DNA of 10,243 nt, from the NCBI GenBank assembly GCA_030626645.1, contig DAOUTP010000046.1, positions 1 through 10,243 on the forward strand. Direction: 5' to 3'. This DNA comes from Candidatus Cloacimonadota bacterium. GTDB taxonomy: Bacteria > Cloacimonadota > Cloacimonadia > Cloacimonadales > TCS61. The position numbers and the translations under genes were made by a program. The notes below the pieces were generated by a model that was not told where the DNA came from, did no database searches, and saw nothing but the letters and a program-made list of their open reading frames with translations. Shown here piece by piece: positions 1 to 6,493 of this stretch (its first letter is position 1; each line of letters begins with the position of its first letter).

Positions 1-2
1 AA

Positions 3-1829
3 CGATTGAAAACAATTAATGTTGAAGATTTTAATGAGATCAGAAATTTCAGGAAGACCTTAATTGATATTTTTAAAGAAGTTAAGCATGTAAGAACACG
101 AGGGAAAATCCTTCAATTTGATAAAAACTCATTAAATATTGAAGAGGGGATAATCAGGCTTGCTGAAGGCTCTTTTGGTGGTAAAGGACGAGGGCTGGCA
201 TTTTTGAATTCCTTTTTTGTTTCGATGGATATTGAACAAAAATTTAAAGATGTGAGTATAAGAATTCCCAAAACATTTATTATTGGAACCAGTGAATATG
301 ACCGATTCATGGAAAAGAATAAAATTGGCTCATGGTTGGTTGAGAAAAGTGATCTGGAGATAAAAAAGTTTTTTGTTAAAGGTAAACTATCTTCTGAGTT
401 AAATGAAATTCTTATAGAATTTACAGAGAAAGTAGATTATCCTATTGCTGTTCGTTCATCCGGACTATTAGAAGATTCACAATCACAACCATTTGCTGGA
501 ATTTATGATACATTTATGCTCCCCAATAATAATGAAGATAACAATATCCGTCTAACACAAATGGGAAATGCAATTAAATTAGTCTTTGCATCTGTGTTTT
601 TAAAATCAGCAAGGAATTATCTGGAAAGCATCAATTATAAACTTGAAGAAGAAAAAATGGCTGTGATCATTCAGGAATGTGTTGGTGATCAATTCGATGG
701 ATATTATTATCCGCATTTCTCCGGTGTGGGTCAATCATACAATTTTTATCCTACTTCATATTTAAAGAACAGCGATGGAATTGTATCACTGGCAGCCGGA
801 TTGGGAAAAGCAATAGTAGAAGGTGACAGAACATTCCGATTTTCTCCGAAATATCCTAAGATGGAACTTTTATCTGAAGATGAGCTATTAGGTGAATCAC
901 AAAGAGAACTGTATGCAATTGATGTAACAAATCAGGAATTTTGTGTTACTGATTATGAAAAGGGAGCAATTTCAAAATTAAAGATCAGGAACGTAGTAAA
1001 GCATAAAACACTAGATCATCTTATTTCAACCTGGGACATTGAAAATGACAGGTTAGTCGATGGTTCTGATGTAAAAGGTCCAAAGATCGTTACATTTGCT
1101 GATATTGTAAAAAATAATTATTTCCCACTTGCTAAGATATGTGAAGATATACTTGAAATTGGAGAAAATGCAATGGGTGTTCCTATTGAAATAGAATTTG
1201 CAGTTAACCTTAAAAAAGATTTGAGAAATGAGATTAAACCTACTTTCTATGTACTGCAGATAAGGCCATTAACAATAAATACAGATGATATCTACATCGA
1301 ATCAGATAATCTTGATATGAAACAGCTGTTTCTTTATACAACCAGCGGAATGGGGAATGGAGTGATTTCCAATATTAATGATATCATATTTATTGATCCT
1401 GATAAATTTGATAGACTTAAAACAATTGAAATGCAGCAGGAAATTGCCTATCTTAACCAAAAAATGAAAGATCTGAATCGACAATATATATTAATTGGTC
1501 CTGGAAGATGGGGATCACGCGATAAGTTCTTAGGAATTCCAGTGCAGTGGCACGAGATAAATAAAGCTAAAATAATCGTTGAGACTGGAATGAAAGATTT
1601 TATTGTAGATGCTTCACAGGGAACACACTTTTTCCACAATCTCATCTCAATGAATACAGGATACTTCACCGTTCCTTATAATTCTAAAACTGACTTCATA
1701 GATTGGGAGTGGTTAAAGAAACAACCGCTTGAAGAAAAGACTGAGCATTTTATTCATATTCAAACAGACGATCCGACCGTGATAAAAATGGATGGAAGAA
1801 ACGGAATTTCCTTTATTCATAAAAATTAA
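3..1829 (+). CDS. PEP synthase/PPDK-like ATP-grasp protein, copy 1 (5' partial)
   Basis: This is a PPDK_N-type ATP/PEP-binding domain protein, cut at the window's left edge. Numbering from the TTG at 6: a glycine-rich loop GGKGRGLAFLN (58-68, Lys60), the nucleotide-binding stretch AVRSSGLLEDS (148-158, Arg150) followed by PFAG, and the closing motif EIEFA then LQIRP (Glu397, Gln418, Arg420). These match the ATP-grasp half of PEP synthase and pyruvate phosphate dikinase, which transfers phosphate from ATP to a histidine. That phosphohistidine domain and the PEP/pyruvate barrel are absent. A conserved tail (about 437-606) carries GPGRWG and SQGTHFFHNL instead. The TTG is unlikely to be the start: no ribosome binding site fits in the five preceding bases, and residues LKTINVEDF align without a break to LKDITADEF at 382-390 of the downstream paralogue, so the gene probably extends about 380 codons leftward. 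The next gene starts 17 bp after its stop. Its substrate is unknown; 'PEP synthase' would over-call it. Confidence 0.85.
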   Translation, partial: RLKTINVEDFNEIRNFRKTLIDIFKEVKHVRTRGKILQFDKNSLNIEEGIIRLAEGSFGGKGRGLAFLNSFFVSMDIEQKFKDVSIRIPKTFIIGTSEYDRFMEKNKIGSWLVEKSDLEIKKFFVKGKLSSELNEILIEFTEKVDYPIAVRSSGLLEDSQSQPFAGIYDTFMLPNNNEDNNIRLTQMGNAIKLVFASVFLKSARNYLESINYKLEEEKMAVIIQECVGDQFDGYYYPHFSGVGQSYNFYPTSYLKNSDGIVSLAAGLGKAIVEGDRTFRFSPKYPKMELLSEDELLGESQRELYAIDVTNQEFCVTDYEKGAISKLKIRNVVKHKTLDHLISTWDIENDRLVDGSDVKGPKIVTFADIVKNNYFPLAKICEDILEIGENAMGVPIEIEFAVNLKKDLRNEIKPTFYVLQIRPLTINTDDIYIESDNLDMKQLFLYTTSGMGNGVISNINDIIFIDPDKFDRLKTIEMQQEIAYLNQKMKDLNRQYILIGPGRWGSRDKFLGIPVQWHEINKAKIIVETGMKDFIVDASQGTHFFHNLISMNTGYFTVPYNSKTDFIDWEWLKKQPLEEKTEHFIHIQTDDPTVIKMDGRNGISFIHKN

Positions 1830-1837
1830 CTTCAAGT

Positions 1838-1841
1838 GGAG
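1838..1841 (+). promoter_or_regulatory. Ribosome binding site supporting a GTG start
   Basis: GGAG lies five bases before the GTG at 1847. It supports GTG as the real start of the 991-residue protein and implies re-initiation after the upstream stop at 1827-1829. Confidence 0.6.
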
Positions 1842-1846
1842 TAATA

Positions 1847-4822
1847 GTGAAATTAGAAGAACTAAATAAATATTACAATAAATTTAAATTCGGTGAAGAT
1901 ATCTTTCATCATTTGATGCAAAAAGAGATCAAGGAAATCCTGCTGATCTCAAGTATCTTTGATGCTTATGTTTTAGAGCAGGACAGCAGACTTTCCGAAC
2001 AGATATATGGTGAGTACAAACAACTGAATTTGATGATAGCTCCACGCATAACGACAATATCTTTTACGGATGATATCGATTCTGTATTAGAAGAAAAGAA
2101 GTATGATGCAGTTATTATTATGATGCGTGTAGGAGTGGAAACTCCGGGTATGTTGAGTAAAAAAATCAGAAATTATGATGTAGACATGCCCATTCTTCTA
2201 TTGCTGAATAAAAAATCTTATATTGAACTCATTGAACAAAAACCGGAAATATTGCTGCCATTCAACGAAGTTTTTATCTGGAATGGAGATTCAAAGTTAT
2301 TTGTTGCAATGATCAAATTGATGGAAGACTTATTGAATGTTGAGAATGATACGATAGTGGGTGATATTCGGATAATTCTTTTTATCGAAAGTTCAATCGA
2401 TTATTATTCAACTTTTCTACCACTCATCTATTCTGTAAAAATGCAATTAACTCAGGAATTGTTCGATACTGAAGTTGATGTTATTAATAAAAGATTAAAA
2501 ATGCGCGCGCGTCCAAAGATTATGATGGCTCATAATTATGAAGATGCTATTACAATTTATAATAAATTTAAAGATAATATTCTTAGTGTTATTTCAAATG
2601 CAAATTTAAAAGTTGATGGTAAATTTGATATTCATGGTGGAATAAAACTGATGCAGAGAATCAGAAAAGAGAATCCGGTAATGCCTATGATGCTTCAATC
2701 TGCAGATGAAAACAATGTTCACGAAGCAAAAAAGATCAAGGCAGAATTTTTGTATAAATATTCAAGTTCTTTATTTCATGATCTTAAGGAATTTATTAAA
2801 AGTAATTTGGGATTTGGTGAATTTGTCTTTCGGGATGCAATGGGTAATGAGATAGCCAGAGCAAGAACATTATATCATTTAGAAAAAACCTTGGAGAAAA
2901 TTCCGGAAGAATCAATAGTATATCATATTAAAAAAAATCAATTTTCAGCTTGGTTGATGGCTCACAGCGAGATAGGAATTGCAAAAATTCTTAAGGATAT
3001 AACTGCTGATGAATTTGGCTCTACCGAAGAGATTCGGCAATATTTATTAACTACGATCAGGAATGTAAGGCTACAGCAAAATCGTGGAAAAGTAATAGAG
3101 TTCAATCCTACAATCTTTACTGAAGAAGATAAGATAATTCAGCTTGCAAATGGTTCATTAGGTGGAAAGGGAAGAGGTTTAGCTTTTCTGAATGCTCTTC
3201 TTGTGACCATGGATCTTGGTAAAGAATTTGAAAATGTTAATGTGAAATTACCAAAAACTGCAATTATAGGTACGAATGAATTTGATGTTTTTATTGAATC
3301 AAATAATGTAGTGTCTAACAAAGTAAGCAAAAAAAATGATGATGAAATTAACGAATTCTTTATTAAAGGGAAGTTAACTTCGGTTTTGGTTTCAAAGTTA
3401 AAGATACTAATACAAAATGTGAAAGTCCCTTTGGCGGTCAGGTCTTCAGGTTTGTTGGAAGATTCTCAATCTCAACCTTTTGCTGGAATTTATAAAACCT
3501 TTATGCTTCCCAATAATAACCCAGATGATGAAGTTAGGTTAAAGCAGCTTTGTGATGCAATAAAGCTGGTATTGGCTTCACCATATTTAGAAAGTGCACG
3601 TAAATATATTGAGAGCATAAATTATAAGATCGAAGAAGAAAAAATGGCAATAATTATCCAGGAGGTTGTAGGATCAAAAGATGTCGAAAATTTATTCTAC
3701 CCACATTTTGCAGGTGCAGCTCAATCATATAATTTCTATCCACCGAAGGATATGTTCCATGAGGATGGTATAGTTGCGTTAGCAGCCGGATTAGGAAAAG
3801 CAGTTGTAGATGGAGAAAGGGCATTCCGTTATTGTCCTAAATATCCAAGAGTTAACTTACTCGAGCCAATAGGAATTGTAGAAAATAATCAGAGAGATTT
3901 TTATGCAATAGATCTTTCTCTTGATGAGGGACAAGATGTTAATAGTGAAGATAAGTTTTTAACAAAGAGAAGGATCAGAACTTCACACAAAGAAGGTGTT
4001 TTTAAAGAAATCACATCAGTCTGGGATTATGAAAGATTCCAATTTCTTGATGGAACTTACATTCGTGGTCCTCGTATGCTTACATATCGGAATGTAATCT
4101 ACTATAATAAGTTTCCTCTTTCGGATATTCTAATGCGAATTCTGGAAATAGGAGAAATTGCCAGCGGTGTACCGGTCGAAATTGAATTTGCCATAAATCT
4201 TGATGGTGACATAAACAATAATTTACCCACATTCTATTTATTGCAGATCAGACCTCTTTCTGTGAACAAAGAAAATATCAATATAAAATTAGATAAAGTT
4301 AATCGGGAAGAGATGATGTTATCTACATCAAGAGCAATGGGTAACGGAGAGATAAAAAACATTAGAGATATTGTGTTCATTGACCCCGAAAAATTTGAAA
4401 ACACACAAACTCTTAAAATTGCAGAAGAGATAGAAAAGCTAAATAATTACTTTGAAAAAAATGATAGAGAATATGTTCTTTTAGGACCCGGAAGGTGGGG
4501 AACAAGTGATAGATTTCTTGGGGTTCCTGTACGTTGGGCACAGATCAATAAAGCAAAAATTATTGTTGAAGCAAGTCAGGAAAATTTTACGGTCGAAGCT
4601 TCTCAGGGAAGTCACTTCTTTCATAATTTGGTCGCCATGAACGTGGGATATTTTACTGTCTCTCATTCATCAGATTCAGACTTTATTGATTGGGATTGGC
4701 TTAAATCTTTACCTGTAAATCATAATGGAAAATATGCAGTTCATGTAGAATTAGAAAAATCAATTAATATTCAAATCGATGGGAAAAAGGGAATTGCAGT
4801 TATCTCGAAAGTTTCAAAGTAG
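1847..4822 (+). CDS. PEP synthase-like ATP-grasp protein with two N-terminal pseudo-receiver domains, copy 2
   Basis: A 991-residue multidomain cytoplasmic protein with no signal peptide or membrane segment. Residues about 28-165 and 173-320 each read as a receiver-like alpha/beta fold, but the phosphoacceptor aspartates look replaced: the first has VIIMMRV (89-95) at the end of the expected strand, and the second has SNAN (250-253, Asn251) after an acidic site reduced to FIESS (179-183). Ser285 and Lys304 of the second domain fit conserved receiver positions. A linker with FGEFVFRD (323-330) leads to the PPDK_N-type ATP-grasp region: GGKGRGLA (439-446), AVRSSGLLEDS (530-540), EIEFA and LQIRP (Glu780, Gln800, Arg802). 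The tail (about 820-990) has LGPGRWG and SQGSHFFHNL. No phosphohistidine swivel or PEP/pyruvate barrel follows. It closely resembles copy 1 over copy 1's whole visible length. The start is GTG with GGAG five bases upstream. No terminator is evident after the stop. Role inferred only: an ATP-dependent phosphotransfer or regulatory protein. Confidence 0.88.
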   Translation: MKLEELNKYYNKFKFGEDIFHHLMQKEIKEILLISSIFDAYVLEQDSRLSEQIYGEYKQLNLMIAPRITTISFTDDIDSVLEEKKYDAVIIMMRVGVETPGMLSKKIRNYDVDMPILLLLNKKSYIELIEQKPEILLPFNEVFIWNGDSKLFVAMIKLMEDLLNVENDTIVGDIRIILFIESSIDYYSTFLPLIYSVKMQLTQELFDTEVDVINKRLKMRARPKIMMAHNYEDAITIYNKFKDNILSVISNANLKVDGKFDIHGGIKLMQRIRKENPVMPMMLQSADENNVHEAKKIKAEFLYKYSSSLFHDLKEFIKSNLGFGEFVFRDAMGNEIARARTLYHLEKTLEKIPEESIVYHIKKNQFSAWLMAHSEIGIAKILKDITADEFGSTEEIRQYLLTTIRNVRLQQNRGKVIEFNPTIFTEEDKIIQLANGSLGGKGRGLAFLNALLVTMDLGKEFENVNVKLPKTAIIGTNEFDVFIESNNVVSNKVSKKNDDEINEFFIKGKLTSVLVSKLKILIQNVKVPLAVRSSGLLEDSQSQPFAGIYKTFMLPNNNPDDEVRLKQLCDAIKLVLASPYLESARKYIESINYKIEEEKMAIIIQEVVGSKDVENLFYPHFAGAAQSYNFYPPKDMFHEDGIVALAAGLGKAVVDGERAFRYCPKYPRVNLLEPIGIVENNQRDFYAIDLSLDEGQDVNSEDKFLTKRRIRTSHKEGVFKEITSVWDYERFQFLDGTYIRGPRMLTYRNVIYYNKFPLSDILMRILEIGEIASGVPVEIEFAINLDGDINNNLPTFYLLQIRPLSVNKENINIKLDKVNREEMMLSTSRAMGNGEIKNIRDIVFIDPEKFENTQTLKIAEEIEKLNNYFEKNDREYVLLGPGRWGTSDRFLGVPVRWAQINKAKIIVEASQENFTVEASQGSHFFHNLVAMNVGYFTVSHSSDSDFIDWDWLKSLPVNHNGKYAVHVELEKSINIQIDGKKGIAVISKVSK

Positions 4823-4850
4823 TGTAAATTTTATAAACCAATATAAACAC

Positions 4851-4907
4851 TTGACATATAGAATTGTTTTTTAAGTTTGTTGACGCTGTAAAATATAGTT
4901 TCATAAA
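4851..4907 (+). promoter_or_regulatory. Candidate promoter region of the first gdhA
   Basis: Two overlapping readings are possible. Sigma70-like: TTGACG (4880-4885), 16-bp spacer, CATAAA (4902-4907), giving a leader of about 20 bases. Bacteroidota-like: TTG at 4851-4853, 18-bp spacer, TAAGTTTG (4872-4879), which fits the TAnnTTTG -7 consensus. Which is used depends on the organism's sigma factor. The 111-bp gap before the gene is otherwise AT-rich and featureless. Confidence 0.35.
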
Positions 4908-4933
4908 AAAATAAAAATAAGGAGATCAGTATT

Positions 4934-6265
4934 ATGACAATGCAAGAATTTTTAGCTGACATTAAAGCCAAAAATCCAAACCAGCCTGAGTTTATGCAAG
5001 CAGTAGAAGAGGTTGTAGAAACAATATGGGAAGTGTATGAATCAAATCCAAAATATGTTGAAGCAAATATCCTGGAAAGGATCATTGAGCCGGAAAGAGC
5101 AATATTGTTTCGTGTACCTTGGGTACGTGATAATGGAAAAGTTATGGTTAACCGCGGTTACCGTGTAGAATTTAATAGTGCAATTGGACCTTACAAAGGT
5201 GGATTACGTTTTCACCCAAGTGTAAATCTTAGCATTCTAAAATTCCTTGGATTTGAGCAAGTATTCAAAAATAGTCTTACTACTCTTCCTATGGGTGGTG
5301 GTAAAGGTGGATCCGATTTTGATCCTAAAGGGAAAACGGATGCTGAAGTAATGCGTTTCTGCCAAAGTTTCATGAGCGAACTTTTCCGTCATATCGGTGC
5401 AAATACTGATGTTCCAGCCGGTGATATTGGTGTTGGTGGAAGAGAAATTGGATTCATGTTTGGTCAATACAAGAAACTTCGTAATGAGTTTGTTGGTGTT
5501 CTTACAGGAAAAGGACGTAATTGGGGTGGAAGCCTTATCAGACCGGAAGCTACAGGTTATGGTCAAGTTTACTTTGCAAAGGAAATGCTTAAAACCAAAG
5601 GTGATTCATTTGCAGGAAAAGTTGTAACTGTATCAGGTTCAGGAAACGTAGCTCAGTATGCTACAGAAAAGGTTATCGAATTTGGTGGAAAAGTTGTTAC
5701 AATGTCAGATTCTGCTGGTTTCATTTATGATCCTAATGGTATTACAAAAGAGAAACTTGAATATGTTATGGAACTCAAGAATGTTAAGCGTGGAAGAATC
5801 AAAGAATACGCTGATGAATATGGTGTAGAATATTTCGAAGGTAAACGACCTTGGGGAATCAAATGTGACATTGCACTTCCAAGTGCTACTCAGAACGAGA
5901 TCAATGGTGAAGAAGCTCAAATGCTTATTGATAAGGGATGTATCTGTGTTTCTGAAGGTGCAAATATGCCTTCAACTCCAGAAGCAATTGAAGTTTACTT
6001 AAAAGCTAAAATACTTTATGGTCCTGGTAAAGCTGCTAACGCTGGTGGTGTGGCTACTTCAGGTCTTGAAATGTCTCAGAATAGTTTACGTCTTAGCTGG
6101 ACTAGAGAAGAAGTTGATGAAAGACTTCATAATATCATGATCGCTATTCACGAACAATGTGTGAAATATGGAAAAGAAGGTGATTTTGTTAACTATGTAA
6201 AAGGTGCAAATATTGCCGGATTTATCAAAGTTGCAGATTCAATGATAGATCACGGTGTTGTATAA
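4934..6265 (+). CDS. gdhA: NADP-type glutamate dehydrogenase (hexameric class), copy 1
   Basis: Catalyses reversible reductive amination of 2-oxoglutarate with ammonium to glutamate in the cytoplasm, normally as a homohexamer. The 443-residue length is typical of the class. Catalytic and substrate residues are intact: Lys88 (GPYKGG), Lys112, Lys124 (PMGGGKGGSDFD), Asp164 (PAGDIGVGGRE) and Ser376 (ATSGLEMSQN). The Rossmann domain starts at about 203, with VSGSGNVAQYA (233-243) and TMSDSAG (256-262). Ser236, Ser260 and the lack of an acid at 261 match E. coli NADP-dependent GdhA rather than NAD-dependent clostridial enzymes, so I infer NADPH use and an assimilatory role. The ATG at 4934 lies nine bases after AAGGAG (4919-4924); the ATG at 4940 is too far. 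A strong terminator follows the stop, so it is probably expressed apart from the second copy. The family is certain; the coenzyme is inferred. Confidence 0.96.
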   Translation: MTMQEFLADIKAKNPNQPEFMQAVEEVVETIWEVYESNPKYVEANILERIIEPERAILFRVPWVRDNGKVMVNRGYRVEFNSAIGPYKGGLRFHPSVNLSILKFLGFEQVFKNSLTTLPMGGGKGGSDFDPKGKTDAEVMRFCQSFMSELFRHIGANTDVPAGDIGVGGREIGFMFGQYKKLRNEFVGVLTGKGRNWGGSLIRPEATGYGQVYFAKEMLKTKGDSFAGKVVTVSGSGNVAQYATEKVIEFGGKVVTMSDSAGFIYDPNGITKEKLEYVMELKNVKRGRIKEYADEYGVEYFEGKRPWGIKCDIALPSATQNEINGEEAQMLIDKGCICVSEGANMPSTPEAIEVYLKAKILYGPGKAANAGGVATSGLEMSQNSLRLSWTREEVDERLHNIMIAIHEQCVKYGKEGDFVNYVKGANIAGFIKVADSMIDHGVV

Positions 6266-6283
6266 ATACATCTTATTAAATGG

Positions 6284-6315
6284 AAAAAGCCCCCGAATAT
6301 TCGAGGGCTTTTTTT
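6284..6315 (+). terminator. Intrinsic terminator after gdhA copy 1
   Basis: The arms AAAAAGCCCCCGAA (6284-6297) and TTCGAGGGCTTTTT (6300-6313) pair with one C-A mismatch around a two-base loop, followed by a T run to 6315. It starts 19 bp after the stop codon and separates the two glutamate dehydrogenase transcripts. The A-tract on the left arm also allows partial function on the other strand, but no gene is seen there. Confidence 0.92.
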
Positions 6316-6371
6316 AGTGTACCACGTTCATCTTGATAGTAGTCAAATAAAAAACTTTCTAAGGTTTTATT

Positions 6372-6390
6372 TTTACGTAAATGTAAACAT
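6372..6390. promoter_or_regulatory. Adjacent palindromes, possible operator of the second gdh
   Basis: TTTACGTAAA (6372-6381) is a perfect 10-bp palindrome. It runs directly into ATGTAAACAT (6381-6390), an inverted repeat with ATGT/ACAT arms; GTAAA recurs in both. They lie about 40 bp upstream of the candidate -35 box, so an activator or repressor site is possible. Short palindromes are common in AT-rich DNA, and no regulator family is recognised. Confidence 0.22.
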
Positions 6391-6432
6391 TATAAATAGT
6401 TGTCAGCATAAAGTAAAAAAAAATTACAAAGA

Positions 6433-6460
6433 TTGACAATAAAAAAAACGATAATTTTAT
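6433..6460 (+). promoter_or_regulatory. Candidate sigma70-type promoter of the second gdh
   Basis: TTGACA (6433-6438) is a perfect -35 match. It is followed by a 16-bp spacer and TTTTAT (6455-6460), which matches four of six -10 bases. Transcription would start near 6467, giving a leader of about 27 bases before the ATG at 6494. The preceding terminator makes an independent promoter in this gap necessary unless readthrough occurs. Confidence 0.42.
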
Positions 6461-6483
6461 GACATCATAATCAATAAAAAATC

Positions 6484-6488
6484 GGAGG
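6484..6488 (+). promoter_or_regulatory. Ribosome binding site choosing the second ATG of the second gdh
   Basis: GGAGG is followed by two consecutive ATG codons at 6491 and 6494. The spacing is two bases to the first and five to the second. The second also makes the protein 443 residues, colinear with copy 1 without gaps, so 6494 is preferred. Confidence 0.7.
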
Positions 6489-6493
6489 GTATG

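Noticed and set aside
4823..4850. Possible terminator after the 991-residue protein.
   Set aside because: No GC-rich hairpin or T run is visible; transcription may read through into gdhA.
5177..5202. A 26-bp stretch identical in the two gdh copies (matching 6737-6762), considered as a trace of recent gene conversion.
   Set aside because: It encodes an invariant catalytic segment and is flanked by many synonymous differences, so protein constraint is enough to explain it.
5397..5627. 76-codon + strand frame inside gdhA copy 1.
   Set aside because: Out-of-frame overlap with an intact conserved gene; the translation has no family features.
6400..6405. TTGTCA as an alternative -35 box for the second gdh.
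   Set aside because: No good -10 at usual spacing, and the perfect TTGACA at 6433 is better placed.
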